DNA from: CBDHCC01 sp965261015
GTDB lineage: Bacteria > Pseudomonadota > Alphaproteobacteria > Sphingomonadales > Sphingomonadaceae
Length of the DNA: 64,000 nt
Assembly: GCA_965261015.1 (NCBI GenBank)
Contig: CBDHCC010000002.1
Location: forward strand, 1 to 64,000
Direction: 5' to 3'
Under the pieces are notes generated by a model, which was given only the letters and a program-made list of their open reading frames with translations, did not search any database and was not told the origin of the DNA. Of this stretch, positions 8,565 to 17,844 are shown piece by piece. The position numbers and the translations under genes were made by a program. Numbering within the stretch: position 1 is the first letter of the stretch; every line of letters begins with the position of its first letter.

Positions 8565-8978
8565 GTGCTGGAGATTATGAGAGAGCGATCGGGCTGGCGC
8601 GGCACGCTTGTCGCGCTGTCGCTCTTCGCGCTCACGCTGCGCCTGCTGATCCCAGCCGGCTTCATGCCGGGCAAGAGCCTGTCCATGCCGATCGTGGTCT
8701 GCACCGGGCAAGGTCCGATGCTCATGACGATGAACGTCGCCGTGGATCCGGATCATCGATCCGAGCCCGGACAGACGCCCTCCCACGGAAGCGGGCATCC
8801 CTGCGACTTCGCCAGCTTGGGCGCACCGGCCCTGTTCGCCACGCCAATCGTTGCTTCCATGGCGCCGACCGTCGTTGCCGACGATGGGATCACGACGCCA
8901 CGGCCGCAGACCGCACCTGGGCGAGGCATCGCCGCGCCGCCGCCACCCTCTCACGCTCCGCCGACCATCCGCGCCTGA
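8565..8978 (+). CDS. DUF2946-like secreted protein
   Basis: A 137-residue protein with an N-terminal hydrophobic segment ending in LLIPAGFMP, a hallmark of DUF2946 proteins, then a Cys in IVVCTG and a His/Cys pair (GSGHPCDF). DUF2946 genes commonly sit beside TonB-dependent receptors and copper-related genes, as here. The start may be GTG 8565 or ATG 8577. A metal-handling role is inferred from the neighbourhood and the few His/Cys/Met residues. Confidence 0.7.
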   Translation: MLEIMRERSGWRGTLVALSLFALTLRLLIPAGFMPGKSLSMPIVVCTGQGPMLMTMNVAVDPDHRSEPGQTPSHGSGHPCDFASLGAPALFATPIVASMAPTVVADDGITTPRPQTAPGRGIAAPPPPSHAPPTIRA

Positions 8979-9056
8979 CCGTCGACCTGCCGTCCCGACG
9001 GCAGCCCAGCGCGTGCGGCCGAGGCCGCGCGCCTCGTCTCACGCGGACTTCCCATC

Positions 9057-11240
9057 ATGCCCCCTGCCTCCACCGCCCGCCCGGCCGCCGCCGGAGCTGT
9101 CGCCACGCGCCTGCTTCGATCCGGCCCGACCCGCCGCCCCCTCCCCTTCGTCAGCACAACCACTCTTCTCGCCTGCTGGCTGACCTCGCCCGCGCTCGCG
9201 CAGACTGCGGAGGTTCGACCTGCGCCGAGCTGGACCCCGGACGAGATCGTCATCACGGGCAAGCGTGAGGGTTATGGCGAACCCGACTCCAGCTCGGCCA
9301 CGCGCACGGACACGCCGCTGATCGAGACGCCGCAGTCGGTGCAGGTGATCACGCGCACACTGATCGAGGAGCAGGACCGGCGCACGTTGGGCGAGGCGCT
9401 GGTCAACGTGTCGGGCGTCACGCCCACGCGGTCGGAGGAGGTGCTGTTCACAAGTCCGATCGTTCGGGGGTTCCCGGCCGAGATCTACCTGGACGGCCTG
9501 CCGATCTACGGCGCAACCCAGGCGGCCAATGATCCGACCAGCCTGGTCGGCGTCGAGCGGATCGACGTGGTGAAGGGTCCGACCTCCACGCTCTACGCCG
9601 GCGGCACGGGCACGCCGCTCGGCGGGCTCATCAACATCACTTCCGTGCGACCGACCGATCGGCTCGGAGGCATGGTTGCCCTTCGGGGTGGCAGCTTCGG
9701 CACGATCGACCCCTATGCGGACTGGAACCTGCCGCTCGGCACCGGCGTCGCCGCACGGGTGACCGGCGAGTACCAGCACAACGACAGCTGGATCGACCGA
9801 GTGGAGGCCGATCGCTGGTCGCTCCAGCCCAGCCTGGCGGTCCAGCTCGGTGGCGCGACCGACCTGTTCGTGCAGGGCAAGTTCGATCACCGCGGCCAGC
9901 TGGAATATTCCGGCATCCCGGCCGCCCAGGCGCTGGCCGGTGACATCGACCGCAACGCCTTCCCCGGCGCGCCGGTCGGTCAGCCGCGCACCACGATCGA
10001 CAACCAGATCGCCACCGTCCAACTGCGCCACGCCGTCTCCGACACGATGCGCCTCACCGTCACCGGGCGCTACTATCACAGCCGCAGCCGTGACAACGGC
10101 AGCTTCGTCTTCCCGGACTTCTACCCGCCCGATCCCGCGACGCCGACCACCTACCCAATCCTGACGATCGCCCTGGTGACGCCGGTCAGCGAGGCGGCGG
10201 TCGACGCCAACCTGTCCGCCAGGGTCGACGCGCTCGGCGGGCGACACGAGGTGCTCGCGGGCGTCGATTACGACCACACCGACTTCCAGTCGCAGCTGGG
10301 GTTCGACGGCGTCCCCGTGGGCGTGCTGGACCTCGCAAGGCCGGACTACTCGCTAGCCTACGGCCCGCGCCCGGCGCTCACGGTCAGCCAGACCGACCGG
10401 TATCGCACGGTCGCCGCCTACGCGCAGGATCAGGCGACCTACGGTCCGCTGCACCTGCTGGCCTCGCTGCGCTACACGCAGCTGCGCTTTCGCGAGCGCG
10501 AGCAGGGCACCGACCTGACGTTCCGCCGCGTCTCGCCGCGGATCGGGGCGACGCTGGACGTGGCACCGGGCGTGGCGCTCTACGCCGCCTACGCCACCGC
10601 CTTCCGAGGTGCGTTCGGCGTGGTGAGCGCCACCACGCCCAAGCCGGAGACGTCGCGCAACGTGGAAGGCGGCGTGAAGCTGGCGCTGCCGGCCGCCGGC
10701 CTGTCGGGCACGCTCGCCCTGTTCGACCAGACCCGCCGCAACGTCTCCACCCCCGATCCGAACGACATCCACTTCTCCATCCAGACCGGCGCCCAGCGCG
10801 CGCGGGGCGTTGAGGCCGACCTGACGTGGGAGCCGTCACCGACCCTGTCGCTGCTCGCCACCTACGCGCACACCGACGCCCGGGTGACCGACGACACGAT
10901 CATCCCGGTTGGCGACCGCCTGCCCCGGGTGCCGCGCGACAGCGGGCGGATCGCCGTGCGCTACCGTGTCCTCGACGGCTCAGCGAAGGGCCTCGCCTTC
11001 GGCGTGGGGCTGACCGCCTTCGGCGCGCGCGCGATCACCTTGCCCAATAGCGTGTCGGTGCCGGGCTACGCGGCCGTCGACGCGCAAGCCGCCTACGGTC
11101 TCGGTCGGTTCACCATCCAGGCGTCGGTCGTGAACCTCGGCGGCAGGCGAGCCTTCGACCCCTATCAATATCTGTCGGCCCCGGTGGTCATCCCCAACCA
11201 GCCCCGCTCCGCCTATCTCACTCTCAAAGCCCGTTTCTAA
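9057..11240 (+). CDS. TonB-dependent siderophore-type outer-membrane receptor
   Basis: A 727-residue receptor. A signal segment ends near PALAQ, followed by a plug domain (ETPQSVQVITR, LGEALVNVSGV, RGF.AEIYLDG, GPTSTLYAG, PLGGLINI), all typical of siderophore receptors. A 22-strand barrel follows, ending in AYLTLKARF with the usual terminal Phe. It should import a metal chelate using TonB energy. It lies between the DUF2946-like gene and a secreted DJ-1/isonitrile-hydratase-like gene 10 bp downstream, so the three are probably one transport unit. The ligand is unknown. Confidence 0.95.
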   Translation: MPPASTARPAAAGAVATRLLRSGPTRRPLPFVSTTTLLACWLTSPALAQTAEVRPAPSWTPDEIVITGKREGYGEPDSSSATRTDTPLIETPQSVQVITRTLIEEQDRRTLGEALVNVSGVTPTRSEEVLFTSPIVRGFPAEIYLDGLPIYGATQAANDPTSLVGVERIDVVKGPTSTLYAGGTGTPLGGLINITSVRPTDRLGGMVALRGGSFGTIDPYADWNLPLGTGVAARVTGEYQHNDSWIDRVEADRWSLQPSLAVQLGGATDLFVQGKFDHRGQLEYSGIPAAQALAGDIDRNAFPGAPVGQPRTTIDNQIATVQLRHAVSDTMRLTVTGRYYHSRSRDNGSFVFPDFYPPDPATPTTYPILTIALVTPVSEAAVDANLSARVDALGGRHEVLAGVDYDHTDFQSQLGFDGVPVGVLDLARPDYSLAYGPRPALTVSQTDRYRTVAAYAQDQATYGPLHLLASLRYTQLRFREREQGTDLTFRRVSPRIGATLDVAPGVALYAAYATAFRGAFGVVSATTPKPETSRNVEGGVKLALPAAGLSGTLALFDQTRRNVSTPDPNDIHFSIQTGAQRARGVEADLTWEPSPTLSLLATYAHTDARVTDDTIIPVGDRLPRVPRDSGRIAVRYRVLDGSAKGLAFGVGLTAFGARAITLPNSVSVPGYAAVDAQAAYGLGRFTIQASVVNLGGRRAFDPYQYLSAPVVIPNQPRSAYLTLKARF

Positions 11241-11250
11241 AGGACCTCTT

Positions 11251-12090
11251 ATGACCGATCTCACCCGCCGCGCCGTCGCCCTGGCCGCTCTGGCCGCTCC
11301 GTTCGCCGTCAGCGGCGCGCGCGGTCAGAACAAGGAGCTGAAGCCCGCGCCCATGGCCCCGCCGATGAACCACCCCATGCCGTCCGACATGGGTCGCGGC
11401 GACGGCGTACATTGGACGGGCGACGAACAGATCGCCATGCTGATGTACCCGGGCATGACGGTCATGGACTTGATCGGGCCGCAGTCGATGTTTGGGAGCC
11501 TGATGGGTGCCACCGTCCTGCTGGTGGCCAAGACGCTGGAACCGGTCACCAGCGACGCGGGCGTGACGATCATCCCGCACGCCACCTTCGAGACCTGCCC
11601 GCGCGACCTCACCGTCATCTTCGCGCCCGGCGGCGCCGACGGCACGATCGCGGCGGCCAAAGATCCCGCGACGCTCGCCTTCATCGCCGATCGAGGAGCG
11701 CGGGCCAAATACGTGACCAGCGTGTGCTCGGGATCGCTGATCCTGGGCGCGGCGGGCCTGCTGGACGGCTACAAGGCCACGTCGCACTGGTCCTGCCGGG
11801 ACGCGCTCGCCGGCTTCGGTGCCATTCCCACGAACGCCCGCGTCGTGCGCGACCGCAACCGTGTCACCGGTGCCGGTGTCACGTCGGGCCTGGACTTCGG
11901 ACTGACGATGGTGGCCGAACTGCGCGACCGCACCTATGCCGAATGCACCCAGCTGATGAGCGAGTACGACCCCCAGCCGCCGTTCAACGCCGGGTCGCTC
12001 GAGACCGCGCCCGAGGCGGCGAAGCAGCCGATGATAGAGCTGGTGGCGGGGTTTCGGAAGCAGGCGAATGAACTGGCGGGCATTGGATGA
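11251..12090 (+). CDS. Exported DJ-1/PfpI protein, isonitrile-hydratase-like
   Basis: A 279-residue protein. The N-terminus carries TRRAVALAALAAPFAVSGA, a signal peptide with an Arg pair that may use Tat. The rest is a DJ-1/PfpI domain of the isonitrile hydratase type, with the nucleophile cysteine in TSVCSGSLILGAAGLLDG and LMYPGMTVMDLIGP near the N-terminus. Isonitrile hydratase turns isonitriles into N-formamides; family members also serve as chaperones or regulators. It starts 10 bp after the TonB receptor and is surely co-transcribed. Confidence 0.9.
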   Translation: MTDLTRRAVALAALAAPFAVSGARGQNKELKPAPMAPPMNHPMPSDMGRGDGVHWTGDEQIAMLMYPGMTVMDLIGPQSMFGSLMGATVLLVAKTLEPVTSDAGVTIIPHATFETCPRDLTVIFAPGGADGTIAAAKDPATLAFIADRGARAKYVTSVCSGSLILGAAGLLDGYKATSHWSCRDALAGFGAIPTNARVVRDRNRVTGAGVTSGLDFGLTMVAELRDRTYAECTQLMSEYDPQPPFNAGSLETAPEAAKQPMIELVAGFRKQANELAGIG

Positions 12091-12280
12091 GCCAATCGAC
12101 CGATGCCGCTGTGTGCGAGCAGATGATGGTCAGGCGCGCGATACGAAGGAGGAACGGCAATCGGACGCCGCAATCGCTGGGACGCTGCCGCTTGGAACTG
12201 GCCTGCCGGCTGGCTGATCGGTCGCGGGAACGAAAAGATGGCAAAGGCCTTTCTCGATCAATCAGATGGAGGTCGAGGCC

Positions 12281-12910
12281 GTGCGGGTAATCGTGTTTGG
12301 AGCCGGGGGAGGGGTTGGACGGCAACTCGTCCGACAGGCGATCGTGGGCGGGCACGAGGTCACGGCCTTCGTGCACTCCGATCCGCACGATCTGACGCTT
12401 GGTGCCCAGATAATCGAGGGTGATGTCCTGGAGCCGGATGCTGTCCGGAGCGCGGTCGCGGGTCACGACGCCGTGCTCGACGCGATCGGTGGCCAGACGC
12501 CGTGGAAACGCACCGGCCTGGAACCCGACGCCGCTCGCAACATCGTGGATGCCATGCGGAACGAAGGGGTTCGCCGGTTGGTCGTGACCTCCGCAATGGG
12601 CGTGGGCGACAGCGGCGAGGTCGCGGGGTCGTTCTACGAGTACGTCCTAGTGCCGACATTCCTGCGAGGCACGATGAAGGACAAGGCCGAGATGGAGCGG
12701 GACCTCGCCGCCGCGACGGAGCTGGACTGGGTGGTGGTCCGCCCGGCGGCGCTCACCGATGATGAAGCCACCGGGGACGTGCGCGTGTTCGCCGACGATG
12801 AGGACGGCAAGGCGCACAAGATCGCCCGGGCCGATGTGGCCGCCTTGATGCTGGAGCAGCTGGAAAGCGACAGCCACCTGCGCCAGCGGGCGACGATCGC
12901 CACGTCCTAG
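12281..12910 (+). CDS. NAD(P)-binding SDR-like protein (BVR-B/NmrA type)
   Basis: A protein of about 209 residues with an N-terminal dinucleotide-binding motif (IVFGAGGGVGRQLV) and the atypical-SDR pattern VVTSAMGVGDS, then VVRPAALTDD. GTG 12281 is preferred because GGAGG lies 8 bases ahead; an in-frame ATG at 12266 contains that site within its own codons. Such proteins are often stress-linked reductases with unknown substrates. The 190 bp before it hold no gene I can support. Confidence 0.86.
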   Translation: MRVIVFGAGGGVGRQLVRQAIVGGHEVTAFVHSDPHDLTLGAQIIEGDVLEPDAVRSAVAGHDAVLDAIGGQTPWKRTGLEPDAARNIVDAMRNEGVRRLVVTSAMGVGDSGEVAGSFYEYVLVPTFLRGTMKDKAEMERDLAAATELDWVVVRPAALTDDEATGDVRVFADDEDGKAHKIARADVAALMLEQLESDSHLRQRATIATS

Positions 12911-12931
12911 GCCCGCGAACGGCTCTAAACT

Positions 12932-13795
12932 CTAGGGGCTGTCCCGTTGTGACAGAACCGATCTGAGCGAGGTTGGCGATCGGCCCAGCAGCCTGGCCAA
13001 AGCAGAATCGACGGTCTGGAACTCACCAGCTCGCGCGGCGCGATAGAGGTTCAAGGTCGTCGCGATCGCGCCCGCTGGCACGCCGCGGGCCCTCATGCGC
13101 CGTTCCAGCTCGTCATCCGCGATGACTTGCCGTTCGACGGGCCGACCGTACATTGCTGTCAGGATCGCGGCGACCTCGGCCAGGTCCAGGGCGTCCGCCG
13201 CCGTCAGCGGCGGCGTCGGGCCTTCGAACCGTTCCTCCATCAGGATCGTGGCCGCCGCGGCGGCCAGGTCGGCGTGCGCGGTCCAGGCCACGTTGCCGTC
13301 CCGCGGAGCGTTCAGCACGCCGGTCGAGCCGGCGTCGCCCACCAGCATCGGCACCGTGTCCGCGTAGAAGCCGTTGCGAAGCGCGGTCCAGGCGACGCCG
13401 CTCTCCCGCAGCATTTCCTCGGTCGCGGCGTGGGTGTGCATGGGCGGGAAGGCCGACGAGGCGCTGGCCCCCATGTGGCTGGTGTAGACGATCCGCCGCA
13501 CACCGGCCGCGCCGGCGGCGTCGATGGCGGCGCGGTGCTGCGCCAGGGGATCTCCGCCGTGCGCGGCCGCGTTGGATGAGACCAGCAACAGCGTAGTCGC
13601 GCCCTCGAACGCCGACGCCAGAGTCGCGGGCTTGGAGAAGTCGCCATGCCGCACGCGTACGCCGAGCCCGGCGAGGCTCTGAGCCTTGGCGGGGTCCCGC
13701 ACGCTGACGGCGAGCCCTTCGCCAGGTGCTCGGCTCAGGAGATCTTCGACGATCCGACCGCCCAGCTTGCCCGTGGCGCCTGTGATGACGATCAT
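12932..13795 (-). CDS. NmrA-like NAD(P)H quinone oxidoreductase (QorB type)
   Basis: A 287-residue atypical SDR. It begins MIVITGATGKLGGRIVEDLL, a clean NAD(P) motif; the C-terminal part (RNGFYADTVP, VAWTAHADLAAAA) is that of QorB-like quinone oxidoreductases. ATG 13795 is chosen because the glycine motif begins right there; earlier in-frame codons add an unrelated tail. It converges with the previous gene, leaving 21 bp between stops. Confidence 0.9.
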   Translation of the reverse strand: MIVITGATGKLGGRIVEDLLSRAPGEGLAVSVRDPAKAQSLAGLGVRVRHGDFSKPATLASAFEGATTLLLVSSNAAAHGGDPLAQHRAAIDAAGAAGVRRIVYTSHMGASASSAFPPMHTHAATEEMLRESGVAWTALRNGFYADTVPMLVGDAGSTGVLNAPRDGNVAWTAHADLAAAAATILMEERFEGPTPPLTAADALDLAEVAAILTAMYGRPVERQVIADDELERRMRARGVPAGAIATTLNLYRAARAGEFQTVDSALARLLGRSPTSLRSVLSQRDSP

Positions 13796-13918
13796 GGTTT
13801 CGGACGATCCAATCTTCGGCGAGTCCTTTTGGGATAGCCGCAAGGCCACACGCTCGCGATCTGTCCGCCGAATGCAAGTCGGGATCGTGTCCCTGAGCCA
13901 TCTTGGAGGTGAAGCGAA

Positions 13919-14791
13919 ATGACAACACCCGATCCGGATTGGCTGGACCGGTCGTTATTCCCGTTCGAGAGCCGTTTCATCGACATCGCCGGACAGGAGG
14001 TCCATTATGTCGACGAAGGGTCTGGCCCCACCCTGCTCCTCCTGCATGGCAACCCGACCTGGTCGTTCCTCTACCGGCACCTGATCCGCCTGCTGGCGCC
14101 TCGGTTCCGCTGCGTCGCGCTCGATTATCCGGGGTTCGGTCTCAGCGAGGCGACGCCGACCTACGGATACACGCCGCGCGAGCATTCGTGCGTCGTCGAC
14201 GGTGTCATCGACGCGCTCGGCCTGACCGACATCACGCTGATGGTGCAGGATTGGGGCGGTCCGATCGGGCTCGGAGTGGCCGGCCGCCGTCCAGAGCTCG
14301 TCCAGGCGCTCGTCATCGGCAACGCCTTCGCGTGGCCCGCGGGCCGCTCCCGAGGCCTCACGACCTTTTCGCGGATCGTCGGCGGTCGCCTCGCCCGCTC
14401 CCTCATCACCCGACACAATGCGCTCGTCCGTTGGCTGATCCCGGCCGGCATCGACCGGACGCTGACAGACGCGGAAATGGCCGCCTACACCGACCCATTC
14501 CCCACTCCTGAGGCACGTCTGCCCACCTGGATCTTCGTCCGCGAGATCCGCCGGAGCGAGGCCTATCTGTGCGAGGTCGAGGCGGGTTTGGCGCGATTGG
14601 CCGACAAGCCCACGCTGGTCGTGTGGGGCGATGCCGACGGGGCGTTCCGCGCATCGGATCGTGACCGCTTCGCCAAGCTGTTTCCGCATAATCGGATCGT
14701 CAACCTGCGGGGCGCTAAGCACTTCATTCAGGAGAACGCGCCCGACGAGATCGCCAAGGCGATCGTCGATTGGCATCATCGAGAGACTTAG
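13919..14791 (+). CDS. Haloalkane dehalogenase-like alpha/beta hydrolase
   Basis: A 290-residue enzyme. It has the dehalogenase signatures HGNPTWSFLYR with halide-binding Asn45, and VQDWGG with nucleophile Asp111 plus Trp112. His268 (KHFIQE) is the base, and the acid is probably Asp238 or Asp240 in VWGDAD. An Asn/Trp halide pair with an acid after the seventh strand would place it in subfamily HLD-III; that is inference. It should hydrolyse carbon-halogen bonds to alcohols. The preceding GGAGG at 13905 (GGAGGTGAAGCGAA) supports the start. Confidence 0.88.
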   Translation: MTTPDPDWLDRSLFPFESRFIDIAGQEVHYVDEGSGPTLLLLHGNPTWSFLYRHLIRLLAPRFRCVALDYPGFGLSEATPTYGYTPREHSCVVDGVIDALGLTDITLMVQDWGGPIGLGVAGRRPELVQALVIGNAFAWPAGRSRGLTTFSRIVGGRLARSLITRHNALVRWLIPAGIDRTLTDAEMAAYTDPFPTPEARLPTWIFVREIRRSEAYLCEVEAGLARLADKPTLVVWGDADGAFRASDRDRFAKLFPHNRIVNLRGAKHFIQENAPDEIAKAIVDWHHRET

Positions 14792-14874
14792 CCAGTGGGA
14801 GCGCCGACTAAGTACCTGAACCGAAGGGGTCCTTGCGCGTTTGCCAGGGACGCGATCACCGACAGGATATCCTC

Positions 14875-15879
14875 ATGCCGCACGACCCCGACCTCAGCCT
14901 TTCCCGTCGTCACGTTCTAGGCGGAGCGGCCGCGCTGACAGCCGTGGCGGCGACCCCGGCGCTCGCTGCACAAGCGCGCCGTCCGGGAGCGGGCGCGGTG
15001 GCCAAGAGCGATCCCACGACAAAATATCCGCAGCCGCCGTTTCAAGCGCAGTCGCAACCCTTCCCCGGCCTCGCCAGCAAGATGATCCCGCGCCCGGACC
15101 ACGGCGAGACGAGCTACGTCGGTGCCAACCGCCTGGTCGGGCGCAAGGCGCTGATCACTGGCGGCGATTCCGGCATGGGCCGCGCGGCGGCCATCGCCTT
15201 CGCGCGCGAGGGCGCGGACGTCGCCATCAGCTACCTGCCCGCCGAAGAACCGGACGCACGCGAGGTGATGGAGCTGATCCGCCAAGCTGGCCGCACCGCC
15301 GTGGCCCTGCCGGGCGACATCCGGGACGAGGGCACCTGCCGCAAGGTCGTCGCTGGCGCGGTCAAGGGCCTGGGCGGGCTCGACATCCTGGTGAACAACG
15401 CCAGCCGGCAGCAGACGAAGCCGACGCTGGCCGACATCACCACCGAGGCCTTTGACGCCACGATGAAGACGAACATCTACGCCATGTTCTGGCTCACCAA
15501 GGCCGCGCTGGAGCACATGGGTCCGGGTGCCGCCATCATCCAAACGACGTCCGAGCAGGCGACCGACCCGTCAAAGGACCTGGTCGACTATGCCATGACC
15601 AAGGCGGCGCAGCTGAACTTCACGCGCTCGATGGCCAAGCAGCTGGGGCCGAAGGGCATCCGGGTGAACGGCGTCGCGCCCGGCCCGATCTGGACGCCGT
15701 TGCAGGTGAGCGGCGGGGCGACGCAGGAAAAGCTGGTGGACTTCGGCGGCGACACCCCGCTCGGCCGGCCGGGACAGCCGGCCGAACTGGCCTCCATCTA
15801 CGTGCAGCTGGCCGACCCGAACGCCAGCTACGCCACGGGCCAGATCTACGGCGCGGCCGGCGGGGCCGGGCAGCCCTAG
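14875..15879 (+). CDS. Tat-signal short-chain dehydrogenase
   Basis: A 334-residue SDR related to the general-stress GSP39/YhdF group. It is unusual for an SDR in carrying an export signal, SRRHVLGGAAALTAVAATPA, with a twin-arginine pair. The fold shows the cofactor motif ITGGDSGMGRA, the NNAS motif, a catalytic Ser in QTTSEQ and the YAMTK catalytic pair. ATG 14875 puts an AGGATA site about 9 bases ahead. Export after cofactor loading fits Tat. The substrate is unknown. Confidence 0.92.
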   Translation: MPHDPDLSLSRRHVLGGAAALTAVAATPALAAQARRPGAGAVAKSDPTTKYPQPPFQAQSQPFPGLASKMIPRPDHGETSYVGANRLVGRKALITGGDSGMGRAAAIAFAREGADVAISYLPAEEPDAREVMELIRQAGRTAVALPGDIRDEGTCRKVVAGAVKGLGGLDILVNNASRQQTKPTLADITTEAFDATMKTNIYAMFWLTKAALEHMGPGAAIIQTTSEQATDPSKDLVDYAMTKAAQLNFTRSMAKQLGPKGIRVNGVAPGPIWTPLQVSGGATQEKLVDFGGDTPLGRPGQPAELASIYVQLADPNASYATGQIYGAAGGAGQP

Positions 15880-15892
15880 CTGGCCTAGGAGC

Positions 15893-16612
15893 TTACTGTC
15901 CGAACGGCCCGATGAGCCGGCGGTACTCCGCCTCCGCCTGACCATAGGAATCGCCCGCCAGTTCCTGCAGGCGTTCGCGGTCGAGGATGGTGACGCGACC
16001 ACGCTGGGAGCGGATGACCCCGGTGCCCTCCAGAATGTGGAGGGTCAGGGTCACACCGGTGCGCTGGGCGGCGACCATCATCGACATGAACTGGTGGGTC
16101 AGGCGGACCTCGTCGCCCTCGATCCGGTCGTGGCACATGATAAGCCAGCGGGCGAGGCGCGCCTCGATGGTCAGGTGCGCGTTGGCGACCACGCTCTGCG
16201 CCGATTGCAGCAACAGCGTCTGAACAAAGCGGAGTATGACCGTCTGCAGGGTGGCGCTGGCGGCCATCGCGGAGCGGAAGGCCCCCGTCTCGATCCGCTG
16301 CGCGTCCGTGCCGCCGACCTGCACGAAGACCTCCTGGGGCGACTGGTCGGTGCCGAGCGCCACCGCCATGCCCGACATGCCTTCGTACCCGAAGATGCCG
16401 ACCTCCGTTCGGACGTCGTCGGCGGACCGGGCCGTGATCGAGATCACTCCGCCTTCTGGAAAATAGACGTGCGCGATGGGCTTTCCGGCCGGCGCGATGA
16501 CCTGGTCCTGGTCCAAAGTGACGCGTTGCAGGTGTGGTGCCAGCAGGTCGCGGTCCGCGTCGGACAGCGCGCGCAAGAGAAGGTTTGTAGGCTGATTGGT
16601 TGTGAGAGACAC
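15893..16612 (-). CDS. Crp/Fnr-family transcriptional regulator
   Basis: A 239-residue regulator with an N-terminal cyclic-nucleotide-like beta-roll (HVYFPEGGVISI, GIFGYEGMSGMAVALG) and a C-terminal winged helix (FMSMMVAAQRTGVTLTLHILEGTGVI). No Fnr cysteines are visible near the N-terminus, so it is probably not an iron-sulfur oxygen sensor. It converges with the SDR gene. The many sphingomonad homologues have unknown ligands. Confidence 0.9.
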   Translation of the reverse strand: MSLTTNQPTNLLLRALSDADRDLLAPHLQRVTLDQDQVIAPAGKPIAHVYFPEGGVISITARSADDVRTEVGIFGYEGMSGMAVALGTDQSPQEVFVQVGGTDAQRIETGAFRSAMAASATLQTVILRFVQTLLLQSAQSVVANAHLTIEARLARWLIMCHDRIEGDEVRLTHQFMSMMVAAQRTGVTLTLHILEGTGVIRSQRGRVTILDRERLQELAGDSYGQAEAEYRRLIGPFGQ

Positions 16613-16936
16613 GCGAAGTCGCCCCTTTTTCGGGGCGGAAGCGCTTCGTCTCCTCCAGCCGCTCGCGCCCTAATCGTCGGCGAGCGATAAGTCCCTTATA
16701 GCGCAGGGATGACCGCGTGTCGCCGTCGCCTCTGTCTGATACCCGACAGTTCTCGACATTTCCGCCGGAGCGCGCGGGCCGTTCCGCTGGGGGGGGGGGG
16801 CGATTCGGACCAGGACCGCCACCTGTCTTCACCGACGCTCGACTTTGTTGTGTGTCAGACAGTTGTGTCCCGTTCATCTTCACGGCGGACGCGAACTGTG
16901 TCTTTTGGAGGGCTCAAACCTTGCAGGAGACCGTCT
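16613..16936 (+). other. Intergenic region with a run of twelve G
   Basis: This 324-bp spacer separates two divergently read Crp/Fnr regulator units and should hold both promoters. A homopolymer of 12 G lies at 16789-16800. No gene in it convinces me, although one frame stays open across the G-run and continues into the small gene at 16937. Confidence 0.5.
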
Positions 16937-17101
16937 GTGCCGAATGACGACACCGCCGACGGCCGTTCTTGTGAACGGCACGCTATCCGCCCTGAACAAC
17001 GCCGCGAAGCGGCCGCGCCCGCTCCGGTGACGGGCAGCCTGATCGAGGCCTATCTGTCGCTCTTCCGGCGGCCCGACGACCATCAGGAGCGCACGTCGTG
17101 A
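16937..17101 (+). CDS. Small 54-residue protein coupled to the downstream regulator
   Basis: GTG 16937 follows AGGAG (16925-16929) by seven bases. The frame ends in TGA at 17099-17101, overlapping the GTG start of the next Crp/Fnr gene, so translation is likely coupled. The product is polar, with a short helix-prone C-terminal part (GSLIEAYLSLFRRP). Its size and place beside a HisKA_2 kinase recall NepR-type anti-sigma proteins, but I do not see enough of that signature to claim it. Confidence 0.5.
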   Translation: MPNDDTADGRSCERHAIRPEQRREAAAPAPVTGSLIEAYLSLFRRPDDHQERTS

Positions 17102-17844
17102 TCGCCCGCCTAGACGTCAGGGCCGAGGCCGGCGGGCAGTTCTTCGGTTCGCTCTTCGGCCTTCAAAGCCGACTGACCGACAGCGAAGCCCTGTCGCGGC
17201 AGGATATCGGCGTGCTCGCGCTGGCGCTGGGCGCTCCGCAGCCCGTGCAGGCCGGCGACACCCTCGTGCGATCCGGCGAGGCGGCCACCCATCTGGTCGT
17301 CTTGGCGGAGGGCTGGGCCGTGCGGTCGCTGGGCGGCTCCGCCGGGCGGCAGGCCACGGCCATCCTGCTGCCGGGCGATGTGTGCAACCTGGACGCGCTG
17401 ACCGCGCGCACCCCGGACGAGCGCGTGACCGTGCTGACGCCCGGGTCCATCCTGACACTGCCGGTCGCCACCGCGCGCTCGCTGGCCCGCGAACGGCCTG
17501 CCGTCGCCGAGGCCTTTCTGGCGCTGGCGCTGGCCGAGCGGGCGGCCGTCGCCGACCTCGCACAGGCGCTTGCCCGGTGCACCACGCGCGAACGGCTGGC
17601 CCGCGTGCTCTGCGGGCTCGCCGACCGTCTGGACGCCGACGCGTTCCCATGGCCATTCACCCAGGTGCAGCTGGCCGAGGTCCTGGGCATCACCAACGTC
17701 CATGTGAGCCGGGTGCTGAAGACGTTCCGATCGGAGGGGCTGATCGAACTCGAAACGCGCGCGATCCGCCTGGATCGACCGGCCCTGCGGCGGATCGCCA
17801 AGGGCGAGCCCGAGGTCGCCGACCCGGTGAGGTGGGTGGCATGA
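17098..17844 (+). CDS. Crp/Fnr-family transcriptional regulator
   Basis: A 248-residue regulator. The sensor roll includes HLVVLAEGWAVRSL and ILLPGDVCNLDAL, and the C-terminal winged helix reads QVQLAEVLGITNVHVSRVLK, the canonical Crp recognition helix. It starts with GTG overlapping the upstream small gene and ends in an ATGA overlap with the kinase gene, so the three form one tight operon. Confidence 0.92.
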   Translation: MIARLDVRAEAGGQFFGSLFGLQSRLTDSEALSRQDIGVLALALGAPQPVQAGDTLVRSGEAATHLVVLAEGWAVRSLGGSAGRQATAILLPGDVCNLDALTARTPDERVTVLTPGSILTLPVATARSLARERPAVAEAFLALALAERAAVADLAQALARCTTRERLARVLCGLADRLDADAFPWPFTQVQLAEVLGITNVHVSRVLKTFRSEGLIELETRAIRLDRPALRRIAKGEPEVADPVRWVA

